In this document: positions 8,731 through 18,425 of the stretch, piece by piece | Layout: each line of letters starts with the position of its first letter | Numbering within the stretch: the first letter of the stretch is position 1 | Assembly (NCBI GenBank): GCA_025462725.1 | Contig: JAOAPE010000001.1 | Location: 124,001 to 188,000 of the forward strand | From: Terriglobales bacterium | GTDB lineage: Bacteria > Acidobacteriota > Terriglobia > Terriglobales > Acidobacteriaceae | Direction of reading: 5' to 3' | DNA length: 64,000 nucleotides | The notes under the pieces: generated by a model | Told to the model about the DNA's origin: nothing | What the model saw: only the letters and a program-made list of their open reading frames with translations | The model's database searches: none | Made by a program: the position numbers and the translations under genes

Positions 8731-9306
8731 TTGCAACTGAACGACAACCTGATGTTTGCACGGACTTTTCTGCGGTCGCCCAAGATGTTAGGCTCCGCGA
8801 TCCCGAGCTCCCGATATCTCATCTCGCACCTGCTGCGCCACTTCGATTGGCAAAAGGCGAAGACCGTGGTGGAATACGGCCCCGGTGTGGGAACGATCAC
8901 TCGGCAGATGCTGCGCAACATGAGTTCCGATGCGAAGCTGCTCGCGATCGAGAGCAATCAGGAACTGGCTGAGCATTTGAAAGAAAATATTGACGACCCC
9001 CGGCTGCACACACGGCTCACGTCAGCGGCGAATGTCCGCAAGGCGCTGAATGGAATGCGCATTGATGCGGCGGATTACGTGATCTCGGGGATACCGTTCA
9101 GCACTATTCCGCGAAAAGAACGGCTGACCATCCTGCGGAATACGTGGAAATCGCTGCGTCCGGGTGGAGTGTTCCTCGTTTATCAGTTCAGCGGAGCGGT
9201 GTTGCCATCATTGGAAGAAGTCTTCGGCCCCGTGCATCAGGAGTTTGAACTGCGAAACGTTCTTCCCGCAAGGATATTCCGGTGCGAGAAGAATGGGGCG
9301 AAGTAG
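8731..9306 (+). CDS. Class I SAM-dependent methyltransferase, phospholipid N-methyltransferase-like
   Basis: The frame opens at a GTG about 100 bases upstream, but the first segment has no family character. A TTG at this position follows an AGGAGG site by 4 bases, and an ATG seven codons later is also possible. The protein begins LMFARTFLRSPKMLGSAIPS, typical of PmtA-like enzymes and KsgA-related N-methyltransferases. Motif I is VVEYGPGVGTITRQML, the acidic motif II is LLAIES, and ISGIPFSTIP sits at motif IV (N/D-x-P-F type). The likely substrate is a phospholipid head group such as phosphatidylethanolamine; an rRNA adenine is less likely. It is convergent with the S41 protease gene, 13 bases away. 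Confidence 0.75.
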   Translation: MQLNDNLMFARTFLRSPKMLGSAIPSSRYLISHLLRHFDWQKAKTVVEYGPGVGTITRQMLRNMSSDAKLLAIESNQELAEHLKENIDDPRLHTRLTSAANVRKALNGMRIDAADYVISGIPFSTIPRKERLTILRNTWKSLRPGGVFLVYQFSGAVLPSLEEVFGPVHQEFELRNVLPARIFRCEKNGAK

Positions 9307-9319
9307 CAGCCCGGCGAAA

Positions 9320-10648
9320 TCAGTTCTTTCCTGCTTCCGTCATTTTCACTGAGACTTTGTCCACAACTGGCAGATCCAAGGCTTTTCGGGCAGCGGCGAC
9401 GGCCACGTGCAAACAGGTGTCCCGTTCCTCGAAGAGGTCTTTGCCAGTAGGTAAGCAAAATTGATCAGGAGCAACGCCCGTTTTTTCGAGCACTTGCCCA
9501 TCTGCCATGACCACCTTGCCCATTGCGATCTCGATGTTGTACGGGACTACCCTGTCAGTCCCGACCTCCTCGGAGAAAATTCGGGCTGAATTCACGCGCC
9601 CCGGAGAGTGGTCGCCGATGATGACAGCCCTCTTGCTCAATTGAAAATGCTTGGCGAACATCTCTGCGGCACTTCCGCTGCGGCTGTCAATCAATATGAA
9701 CATGGGGCCGGTGAAGTTTCCTTTGCGCGCTTTAATGATCAGCGGCTCAGTCTTGTTGCGATACTCGACTTTGCCCATCTCTGATTGTGCTGATTGGAAA
9801 AGACCGCTGAAACTTTTGAGCGTGTCCTGAACACCGCCGGGATTACCGCGCATGTCCACAATAATGGCCTTAGAGCCTTTTACCTTGTCGTACATGCCAT
9901 CCAAGAACTCGCTGTTGTACAGGAATTCCCGGATCTGGATGTAACCGATCCCGCCGTCGTAGTTCGCTGAATGCCAGATCTCTTCCGCGTTTTCGTCCTC
10001 AACAATGAGGTCCCAGATATCGCCCAGACGATTGACCGCATCAAGCACAGTCGGTTTGGCATCTTTGATAGGTTCCAATCGAACATTCCTGGGTTCTTCG
10101 CCATCTGCTTGAACGACCAGATCCATTGCGATCACGGGACGGAGTCTACGCATATCGAGCATCATCAGGTCAAAGCTTCCGCGCTCGGCAGGATGGCCGT
10201 TGATCTTCAGAATGCGGTCACCAATCTTGAGTCCGGCTCTCATTGCTGCGCCATTTTTCTTTAACTCATAAATGCGGGCTTCATTCCCAAAGGCCTTGGC
10301 TTCGAATCCGTATTTGTAGGAAGTAGCACGGGCAGGGGGAATGAAAAAAGTGTGCGAGTCTTTAAGCTTGTCCACCATGATGAAAATGGAAGTGATCATC
10401 TCGCCAACGGATTTGGCCCCTTCGATACGTTCCCTGGTCTGGTTCAACAACGCTGGCCAATCCATGCCATTCATCTTTGGATCGTAGTAGTTTTTCTCGA
10501 GTTCCTTGGCGACCTGCTTCGCGATGTCTTTCATGCGACCGCGTTCACTGCCAAGTTCATCAGCGGCGGCGGGCAAGGACAGCGACATCATTATGGCGAA
10601 GACAACAATGAGCGCTGCAATCCGGCGGCAGACTTGTGTCAATCTCAT
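9320..10648 (-). CDS. Exported S41-family (C-terminal processing type) peptidase
   Basis: The chosen ATG follows AAGGAG by 6 bases and starts a clean signal peptide (IAALIVVFAIMMSLSLPAAA); an ATG 17 codons earlier lacks a site. The product is 442 residues. After the signal comes a helical N-terminal region and a PDZ-like domain (AAMRAGLKIGDRILKINGHP, about residues 130-195). The S41 core follows, with GYIQIREF, VDMRGNPGG and the catalytic-serine segment RSGSAAEMF (Ser about 326). The family cleaves C-terminal tails of envelope proteins, or acts as tricorn-like peptidases. A Lys partner was not firmly placed. It probably acts in the periplasm. Confidence 0.87.
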   Translation of the reverse strand: MRLTQVCRRIAALIVVFAIMMSLSLPAAADELGSERGRMKDIAKQVAKELEKNYYDPKMNGMDWPALLNQTRERIEGAKSVGEMITSIFIMVDKLKDSHTFFIPPARATSYKYGFEAKAFGNEARIYELKKNGAAMRAGLKIGDRILKINGHPAERGSFDLMMLDMRRLRPVIAMDLVVQADGEEPRNVRLEPIKDAKPTVLDAVNRLGDIWDLIVEDENAEEIWHSANYDGGIGYIQIREFLYNSEFLDGMYDKVKGSKAIIVDMRGNPGGVQDTLKSFSGLFQSAQSEMGKVEYRNKTEPLIIKARKGNFTGPMFILIDSRSGSAAEMFAKHFQLSKRAVIIGDHSPGRVNSARIFSEEVGTDRVVPYNIEIAMGKVVMADGQVLEKTGVAPDQFCLPTGKDLFEERDTCLHVAVAAARKALDLPVVDKVSVKMTEAGKN

Positions 10649-10718
10649 CAAGAACTCCTTTTGGTTCGGCCTGTTTTTCAGAGGTGTGGATATTAACAAA
10701 ATGTAGGAACGAGAACAC

Positions 10719-11304
10719 TTACATTCTGCAGTACTGGTTTGCTTTTTCGTGCACGAATTCTGGAAGCCCGTCCTGTGCGCGAAGCAATAACAAACTGTCC
10801 ATGAGAGGCCAGTGCAGGTCAGGATGCTGCTGCAATATTGCTTCGTAGGACCGCAACGCCCCTAGAAGTCCAGCATGATAGACGGCGAGTTGGTCCTTCA
10901 CCTTTTCGGGGTGCTGCACAAGATAAGCCGCGCCGCTGAATGAAATCTGCTGCGACAGCGCTGCCGCATAGCGATAGTTGTCATCCTGGAAACAATTCAT
11001 CTCCACGGCTGTACCAATTGGCGAGCGTGTATTGCGCTTCAGGGCTGCCATGTTCAGCGGCGAGCTTCAGCCAGCTTGCAAACTGCTTCTTGTCTTTTGG
11101 GAGGAGAATGCCCGTGCGATATCCGGCGGCAAGCAGCATTTCAGCATCAACTTCGCCTCGCTCTGCCAACAGGGTTGTAGCTTGGAGTTGTTCGGGCGTG
11201 AGAGCGCGAAGACGGTTCTCATACTGCCACCATCTCGAATAGTTCTGCGCCAGTGATGTGCAGGACAGCAGAACCGCAATCAGAATTCCGACAATGAATC
11301 TAAT
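10719..11304 (-). pseudogene. Broken Sel1-repeat exported protein (lost start codon plus frameshift)
   Basis: Two overlapping frames together give one exported Sel1-type protein. The 5' frame starts at ATT and reads RFIVGILIAVLLSCTSLAQ, an ideal signal peptide, with a GAGG site 9 bases before the ATT; there is no ATG, GTG or TTG at that place. It continues WLKLAAEHGSPEAQYTLANW, a canonical Sel1 repeat, and hits TGA soon after YSRGDELFPG. The second frame resumes with DDNYRYAAALSQQ and runs to a normal stop. Dropping one G from CCAGG near 10984 joins them as DELFP-DDNYRY. Either the gene is decaying, or the sequence has an error plus a rare ATT start. Confidence 0.6.
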
Positions 11305-11440
11305 CGGCGTGTTCCTCGCCCAGACCGCGGCGGAAGTTTAGCACAGTGATTTAGCGGATTTCTCTTTTATTCTGACTGAGTGCAGGGCATCCGTTACAAT
11401 CCTCGCTCTGAACAACCTCACATGGAGCACTACAAAAATC

Positions 11441-12832
11441 ATGCGAAATACTGCGTTCGCTCGTCGCCGAACTCTCTTCTCTTTCGTTGCCAGTCTCTTA
11501 TTAATGGTGATCGCTACGCCGGCAATGGCGCAATACACTGACATCACCGCGCTGAACGATCTAGGCGGACCGGCAGAGTTCGCGCGCCGCCGCCAGGAAT
11601 TAGCGAAGCAGGCGAAGACCGGATACATCCTGCTGTTCGCGAAGCTGCTTCTTCCGCAAGCGGACCACTACCGCGAAGACAACGATTTTTATTACTTCAC
11701 GGGGATTGCGGATCCGGGAGCGGTCTTGTTGATGGACGTTGCTTCGAACCGCACCGTCCTTTTTGAGCCGCAGCAGGGTGAGCGCGAGAGCCGTGTGTAT
11801 GGCAAAAACCTTTTGTCACTGACGCCGGCCGAGCGAACCAAGCTGGGCTTCCCGGCTGTTCTGCCATTGACGGCACTCCAAGGCGCGCTCGGTGGAGCAC
11901 TGGGCAGGACGGGCGAACAGGACCTCTGGCTGCGCTTGGGATTCGCCGATAAACCGGATGGCGCCCGCCAGGAGACTGCGCGCGACTACGTGACTGAATA
12001 CGCGCATCCCTTCGGGAATCCGTTGCCGGGTGACCGTGGCGTCTTCAAGCGCCTTGCAGAAATGTTTCCTGCCGCACACCAGCGAGATATGACTCCTTTC
12101 ATTGACGCAATGCGCTACATCAAAACTCCGCAAGAGAGTGCAGTGCTGCGGCGCAATGGAAAGCTCAGCGCGGATGGAATTCGCAGAGGAATGGCGCGCG
12201 CGTATCCGGGGATTTACGAATACCAGATTGAAGCGGAAGCCAGCTACGTCTTCAGGAATTCGGGAGCGCAGGGCATTGCGTATCCGGCGATCGTGGGTGC
12301 GGCCGCGAATGGAACGACCTGGCATTATTTTTCTGATCGCGACCAGACGAAACCCAACGACCTGATCGTGTTTGATTACGCAGCCGACTTAAATCACATG
12401 ACCATGGACATCACGCGCACCTTCAATGTCAGTGGAAAGTTCACGGCGGAACAGGCGAAGTGGTATGCGGTGGATCTGGAGTCGCAGAAGGCAGTGATTG
12501 CCATGCTGAAACCGGGCAACACATATCAGCAAGCAGCGGATGCGGGTAAGGCTGTATTTGAAAAGGCGGGGGTTGGCGAGCAATGGCGTGGGTTTCCCGG
12601 CCACACGGTTGGACTGGCGACCCACGATGTTGTCGGAACCAGCGGGCCCATTCGCGCAGGACAAGTGGTAACTGTCGAGCCGATCATCGAATTTCCGGAG
12701 AAGAACATGCACTTCCGGATCGAGGACACAATCTTGATCACGGATGGTGAACCAGAAATATTGTCGGCAGCCGTTCCCAAGGAAATGGGAGAAGTTGAAA
12801 AGCTGGTGGGAAGCGAAGTCAAAAAGCCGTAA
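11441..12832 (+). CDS. pepP: Exported Xaa-Pro aminopeptidase (M24B)
   Basis: This 463-residue protein has a signal peptide in residues 1-32 (FVASLLLMVIATPAMAQ). It is followed by the AMP_N domain (YILLFAKLLLPQADHYREDN, then FYYFTGI) and the pita-bread M24 domain from about residue 210. The five metal ligands are recognisable: the two Asp in FDYAADLNHMTMDITRTF, His in FPGHTVGLATHD, Glu in VTVEPIIEF, and Glu in FRIEDTILIT. It removes N-terminal residues ahead of proline; a signal peptide places it in the periplasm or outside. It is the first gene of a plus-strand run and is followed by a terminator, so it is probably its own unit. Confidence 0.92.
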   Translation: MRNTAFARRRTLFSFVASLLLMVIATPAMAQYTDITALNDLGGPAEFARRRQELAKQAKTGYILLFAKLLLPQADHYREDNDFYYFTGIADPGAVLLMDVASNRTVLFEPQQGERESRVYGKNLLSLTPAERTKLGFPAVLPLTALQGALGGALGRTGEQDLWLRLGFADKPDGARQETARDYVTEYAHPFGNPLPGDRGVFKRLAEMFPAAHQRDMTPFIDAMRYIKTPQESAVLRRNGKLSADGIRRGMARAYPGIYEYQIEAEASYVFRNSGAQGIAYPAIVGAAANGTTWHYFSDRDQTKPNDLIVFDYAADLNHMTMDITRTFNVSGKFTAEQAKWYAVDLESQKAVIAMLKPGNTYQQAADAGKAVFEKAGVGEQWRGFPGHTVGLATHDVVGTSGPIRAGQVVTVEPIIEFPEKNMHFRIEDTILITDGEPEILSAAVPKEMGEVEKLVGSEVKKP

Positions 12833-12851
12833 ATAGTTTTGAGCTACTCTG

Positions 12852-12876
12852 ACCGGCGCTGCGGCGCCGGTTTTTC
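12852..12876 (+). terminator. Rho-independent terminator after pepP
   Basis: ACCGGCGC and GCGCCGGT form a perfect 8-base stem with a 4-base loop, followed directly by TTTTTC, about 20 bases after the stop codon. Confidence 0.85.
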
Positions 12877-12945
12877 TTGCTCAGGGTCGTCAAGGTTGAC
12901 AGCTGTGCTGTCCACCTATTAAATCTGGGCACTCGGTAATCAACT

Positions 12946-14349
12946 ATGCCCAAGTCTTCTGTCGCGGTGGTCCTCTTCGTTTGTTTCGTCCTTTCCTCAA
13001 CCGCAGCCGTGGCAGCGGGTAGTGCATCCAGAAAAAATCCCAAGTCGGCAGATGACCGCAAGGCCAACGCCGAGATGGCCGATCAAGTGCGCCAGGAATT
13101 CCTTCACGCGTGGAGCGGGTACAAGAAGTACGCATGGGGACACGATGAGCTGCGTCCGCTGACGAAGACTTACCGCGACTGGCACTCAGTCTCGCTTTTG
13201 ATGACACCGGTGGATGCGCTCGACACGATGATCCTCATGGGACTGAAGGATGAGGCTCGAACGACGCGCGAGTACATCGCCAAGAATCTCTCGTTCGATC
13301 AAGATATTGAAGTTAAGAATTTTGAGATAACCATCCGTATGTTGGGCGGACTGCTCAGCAGTTATCAGCTCACCGGCGACAAGCGCCTGCTGGCGATGGC
13401 GCAAGATCTCGGTGACCGCCTTCTGCCCGCGTTCAATTCCCCAACGGGAATGCCTTACATGTTCGTGAACCTGAAGACCGGGAAGACTCGTGGCGCGGTG
13501 AGTAATCCGGCAGAGATTGGGACGCTGCTCATCGAGTTCGGGGCGTTAAGCAAACTTACCGGAAAGCCTGTGTATTTCGATAAGGCCAAACGCGCACTGG
13601 TGGAACTCTACAACCGCCGATCCCCGATCGGATTGGTAGGCTCGACAATCAATGTGGAGACAGGCGTGTGGACAGATCCTGCGAGCCACGTGAGTGGGGG
13701 CATCGATTCGTATTACGAATACTTGCTCAAGTGTTCGATCCTTTTTGATGACAAGGATTGTTCGGGCATGTGGCACACGAGTATTGCGGCATTGAATAAG
13801 TATGTTGCCGACGACACCACCAATGGACTCTGGTACGGCACCGTGGACATGAATACCGGAGCGCGAACTGCGACCCATTTCGGAGCGCTGGATGCGTTCT
13901 TCCCTGCTGTGCTGGCGCTCGGCGGCGATATCGATCGAGCGAAGCGATTGCAGGAATCCAGCTATAAGATGTGGACGACCTTCGGCATTGAGCCTGAAGA
14001 GTTGGATTACTCGACGATGAAGGTGACGTACGGCGGGTATCCGCTACGTCCGGAGATCATGGAGTCGGCTTACTATCTGCATCATTATACGAACGACCCG
14101 CGCTATCTCGAGATGGGGCGCACGATCTTCGGCAGCCTGGTCAAATATTGCAAGACCGAAGCCGGATACGCGGCGATGAAAGACGTCCAAACGAAAGAAC
14201 AGAAGGACAACATGGAGAGCTTTTTCTTTGCTGAGACGTTGAAATATTCCTACCTTCTCTTCGCTCCGGCAAAGACCCTCGACTTGGATACGGTCGTTTT
14301 TAATACCGAAGCCCATCCCATCAGGAACACATGGTCAAAGCGTAAATAA
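12946..14349 (+). CDS. Glycoside hydrolase family 47 (class I alpha-1,2-mannosidase-like), exported
   Basis: This 467-residue protein has a signal peptide (VVLFVCFVLSSTAAVAAG). It shows the GH47 signatures in order: YAWGHDELRP, TPVDALDTM, FEITIRMLGGLLSSY (acid E127), GGIDSYYEYLLK, LRPEIMESAYYL, MESFFFAETLKYSYLLF and FNTEAHP, whose Thr coordinates the catalytic Ca2+ in known enzymes. GH47 hydrolyses alpha-1,2-mannose and is best known from the eukaryotic ER and Golgi; bacterial members exist but are few. All major motifs are intact, so activity is likely. The predicted export suggests use on external mannans or glycoproteins. An independent promoter region follows the pepP terminator. Confidence 0.92.
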   Translation: MPKSSVAVVLFVCFVLSSTAAVAAGSASRKNPKSADDRKANAEMADQVRQEFLHAWSGYKKYAWGHDELRPLTKTYRDWHSVSLLMTPVDALDTMILMGLKDEARTTREYIAKNLSFDQDIEVKNFEITIRMLGGLLSSYQLTGDKRLLAMAQDLGDRLLPAFNSPTGMPYMFVNLKTGKTRGAVSNPAEIGTLLIEFGALSKLTGKPVYFDKAKRALVELYNRRSPIGLVGSTINVETGVWTDPASHVSGGIDSYYEYLLKCSILFDDKDCSGMWHTSIAALNKYVADDTTNGLWYGTVDMNTGARTATHFGALDAFFPAVLALGGDIDRAKRLQESSYKMWTTFGIEPEELDYSTMKVTYGGYPLRPEIMESAYYLHHYTNDPRYLEMGRTIFGSLVKYCKTEAGYAAMKDVQTKEQKDNMESFFFAETLKYSYLLFAPAKTLDLDTVVFNTEAHPIRNTWSKRK

Positions 14350-14424
14350 CCGGAATGCAGCGCACCCACAACGGAAAACTCGACTCCAAGAGAGGTGTCG
14401 CGCCCATTGCAAGGAGATCGAAAG

Positions 14425-15783
14425 ATGAAGATTGCACGCAGACTTTCCTTGGCCGTCATTTTGTCTGCAGCACTGGTTGGCATCATCCACTCGCAGACAT
14501 CGAAGCGCAGTTCCGCACCTCCGGCATCACGCACCGTGATCACGGGGAAAGCTGCTTTCGAGGATTACCGCAATCAGAAACCGGGGACGTTCCGCAAGAT
14601 CACGGTGGCTGATCTGCCGGAACCGTTTGCGACGGATTCCGTGGACAACGGTCCTGAGCTGATTCCCCGTCCAGCGGGCGCATTGCCGCAGGCGCTTCCC
14701 GGGTTCAAAGTGGAACTGTATGCAGAAGGATTGAAAAACCCGCGGCTTATTCGCACAGCTCCGAATGGAGATGTTTTTCTCGCTGAAAGTTATGCGGGGG
14801 AGATCAAGGTCTTTCGCGGCGTTGATGCGAATGGCAAGGCTAGCACCGTGGAGACCTTCGCTACGGGCCTGAACAAGCCATTTGGGATCGCGTTCTATCC
14901 GCTGGGTAGTGATCCGAAATGGATTTACGTGGGGAATACGGATGCTGTGGTGAAGTTCCCTTATCAAAGCGGCGACTTGAAATCGCGGGGCAAGGTGGAA
15001 AAAGTTGTCGATCTGCCGGGTGGCGGCCTGCTGCGTGGCGGCGGACACTGGACGCGCGATGTCGCATTCTCAAAAGATGGAAAGAAAATGCTCGTGTCGG
15101 TGGGCTCGCGGTCGAATGCTGATGATGCGGATACTCATCCCGCGGAGAAGCATCGTGCGGACGTGCTCGAGTACAACCCCGATGGCAGCGGATTCCGCGT
15201 GTATGCATCAGGCATTCGCAATGCTGTGGGAATCGCGGTGAATCCAACAACGGGAGAGTTGTGGGGCTCCGTGAACGAACGAGATGGCCTTGGGGACGAT
15301 CTGGTACCGGATTACATCACTCACATCCAGGATGGCGGATATTACGGTTGGCCGTGGTACTACATGGGCGGACATCAGGATCCGCGGCTTAAGGGGACCC
15401 ATCCCGAATTGAAAGACAAGGTCATCACTCCTGATGTGCTGCTTCAGCCGCACTTTGCGTCATTGGAGATGACCTTCTATGACGGCCACCAGTTTCCGTC
15501 CGAATATAGCGGCGACATTTTTGCAGCGGAACATGGATCATGGAACCGCAGCAAGCGCTCCGGATATGAAGTGATCCGGGTGCCGCTAAAGGACGGTCAC
15601 GCCAGCGGAGAATATGAAGACTTTCTCACCGGATTTTACACGGCAGAGGGGCAGGTCTGGGGGCGTCCGGTGGGAGTGACTGTGGCAAAAGACGGGGCAC
15701 TGCTAGTGAGCGACGACGGATCGAATTCGATATGGCGGGTGAGCTACGAGGGAAAAGTGCCGAGTCCATCGAAGCGAAAGTGA
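14425..15783 (+). CDS. Exported PQQ-type sugar (glucose/sorbosone-like) dehydrogenase
   Basis: This 452-residue protein starts at an ATG with AAGGAG 9 bases upstream; it lies 75 bases after the GH47 stop. The signal peptide is LSLAVILSAALVGIIHSQ. The beta-propeller begins around residue 90 with PGFKVELYAEGLKNPRLI. Later blades hold FATGLNKPFGIAFYP, the GGHWTRDVAFSKDGKKMLVS segment and ASGIRNAVGIAVNP, as in L-sorbosone dehydrogenase and soluble glucose dehydrogenases. The family oxidises aldoses with PQQ in the periplasm. The PQQ-contacting residues were not individually verified. No pqq biosynthesis gene is in the window. Confidence 0.85.
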   Translation: MKIARRLSLAVILSAALVGIIHSQTSKRSSAPPASRTVITGKAAFEDYRNQKPGTFRKITVADLPEPFATDSVDNGPELIPRPAGALPQALPGFKVELYAEGLKNPRLIRTAPNGDVFLAESYAGEIKVFRGVDANGKASTVETFATGLNKPFGIAFYPLGSDPKWIYVGNTDAVVKFPYQSGDLKSRGKVEKVVDLPGGGLLRGGGHWTRDVAFSKDGKKMLVSVGSRSNADDADTHPAEKHRADVLEYNPDGSGFRVYASGIRNAVGIAVNPTTGELWGSVNERDGLGDDLVPDYITHIQDGGYYGWPWYYMGGHQDPRLKGTHPELKDKVITPDVLLQPHFASLEMTFYDGHQFPSEYSGDIFAAEHGSWNRSKRSGYEVIRVPLKDGHASGEYEDFLTGFYTAEGQVWGRPVGVTVAKDGALLVSDDGSNSIWRVSYEGKVPSPSKRK

Positions 15784-15862
15784 GTGCAACAAAGTAGGAC
15801 AACCTACATCGACAATCAGGCTTCCTTTCACGTAACGCGACCTTTGCGTTCCGGAGCTTAGG

Positions 15863-16348
15863 ATGAAATTTCGTCTGGGTAGCCGTCTTCTTGCGGTCGT
15901 TCTCATTCAAGCTGTTCTCTGCGCAGACGCGCTGGCGATCCGCGCGAACCCAGTCGTGCAAGCTCCGGAATCGATCAAGTTCAACCGCCTGCTCGGCAAA
16001 CTGGGCGAGGGTACGGATTCGCTGGTCGCAGTTCGACTGAAGGACAAATCTGCGCTTGCCGGATATCTAGCCGAGATCAACAAAGATTCGTTCCTACTGG
16101 TGGACACGAAGACTGGAGCGGAAAATCGCGTCGCTTATTCGCAGATCAATCGGTTGCAAGGAGTTAATCTGCAAACCGGCGCGCAAGTGAGCCATGGGTT
16201 GGGAATCCGAGGCAAGCTGGTTAAAGCCCTTACGCTGCTGGTTCCTGGCCGGCGGGTGCAACGCAACGGACTGTTTGGGACGTCGGCTCTGCTGATAGGG
16301 ATCGTGATCGGGATCATTCTTGCGATTGTGCTGACGAAATCACTCTAG
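15863..16348 (+). CDS. Exported protein of unknown function with C-terminal membrane helix
   Basis: This encodes 161 residues. A signal peptide (LLAVVLIQAVLCADALA) comes first, then a central beta-rich part (VAVRLKDKSALAGYLAEINK, then FLLVDTKTG) reminiscent of Sm-like or PRC-type small barrels that bear on 'LKDGS..G.I..I..D.F.L'. A terminal hydrophobic helix follows (FGTSALLIGIVIGIILAIVL). The topology suggests a periplasmic domain fixed by its C-terminal anchor. I do not recognise a named family. It lies 79 bases downstream of the sugar dehydrogenase gene and may share its transcript. Confidence 0.6.
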   Translation: MKFRLGSRLLAVVLIQAVLCADALAIRANPVVQAPESIKFNRLLGKLGEGTDSLVAVRLKDKSALAGYLAEINKDSFLLVDTKTGAENRVAYSQINRLQGVNLQTGAQVSHGLGIRGKLVKALTLLVPGRRVQRNGLFGTSALLIGIVIGIILAIVLTKSL

Positions 16349-16522
16349 TCTGTTTCGACAACCGTGCAACATTTGGAACTCGCAGTGGAGTTTCTACTCT
16401 CGCAATCTGTTCTCAAGACTTTATTTCGCAATTTTGGCTGATTCTTGGGAACAGCTTTTCGGCAATCAACGTGCAGTAAATGTTTTCCCCCGAGTTTATT
16501 TCTGGAGAAAAATATCGCACTC

Positions 16523-17167
16523 ATGGTCATCCGAAAGCACGCAGAGAAAGTGCGCGTTACGTTTGTTGAAAGCAAAGCAGCGGTTCGCAATTGGACTGCA
16601 GTAGCTGCGTCACACGCGAGCAGATTATTCGGCCCCATGTGGCGATTTGGGAGCGCCAGAGCGCGGACTGTCGATCGCTTTTGGCAGACACTTACTCTGG
16701 CGCGGCGGTTCTACCCGAACCTGCAGGTCGCTCCCGATCGAGTTGCAGTGTCGACGCCGCTTCTGGGCGAAGACGCTTTCGATCCGTGGATCGTGCGTTC
16801 ACTGCCCCGACGGATGCATGCGTTGATCCGTTTTCGCGTGGCTATCCGGATCGGTTCGGCTGTCCGAGCAGAACAGGCTGCGGCATTATGCCGAGCGGAA
16901 GGATGGGACACCGAACAATTGGGAGCGGCATCGGCAGGATATGACTGGAGCGCGTTCAGTGAAATCGAACGATTGGTGCTTCGCTATACTGACGACCTCA
17001 CCCGCACACCGATGGACGTGGACATGGGAACTTTGCGCGCCATCCAGCGGCAATTATCCAGCGACCAATTGATCGAGTTAGCAGCGTCGATCGCACAGGA
17101 GAATTTCAAAGCCCGATTTCACAGTGGAGTGGGAGCAAGCCGTGCGGTTGCAGAGCCCGCTGCTTAG
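16523..17167 (+). CDS. Carboxymuconolactone decarboxylase/AhpD-fold protein lacking the CxxC pair
   Basis: This encodes about 214 residues; the start is one of several ATG/TTG choices. The conserved core runs MHALIRFRVAIRIGSAVRAEQ ... WSAFSEIERLVLRYTDDLTR ... LSSDQLIELAASIAQENFKARFH, which is the AhpD-like alpha-helical fold. Canonical AhpD peroxidase partners carry CxxC in the helix here occupied by IGSAVRAEQ, and only a single Cys (AALCRAEGW) is present, so thiol peroxidase chemistry is unlikely. It may act as a hydrolase/decarboxylase relative or as a non-enzymatic protein. Its stop lies 18 bases from that of the convergent isomerase gene. Confidence 0.7.
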   Translation: MVIRKHAEKVRVTFVESKAAVRNWTAVAASHASRLFGPMWRFGSARARTVDRFWQTLTLARRFYPNLQVAPDRVAVSTPLLGEDAFDPWIVRSLPRRMHALIRFRVAIRIGSAVRAEQAAALCRAEGWDTEQLGAASAGYDWSAFSEIERLVLRYTDDLTRTPMDVDMGTLRAIQRQLSSDQLIELAASIAQENFKARFHSGVGASRAVAEPAA

Positions 17168-17185
17168 ACGAATACGACTGTCTGG

Positions 17186-18331
<1,146 letters not shown>

Positions 18332-18425
18332 TCTTGTTCCGCAGAGACATTTAATGACAGTCGTTGCGTTTTCGGCAAATCAATTCGCAGAAGCTTTTGC
18401 AAAATGCAGGAGTAGTATTTGTTGC

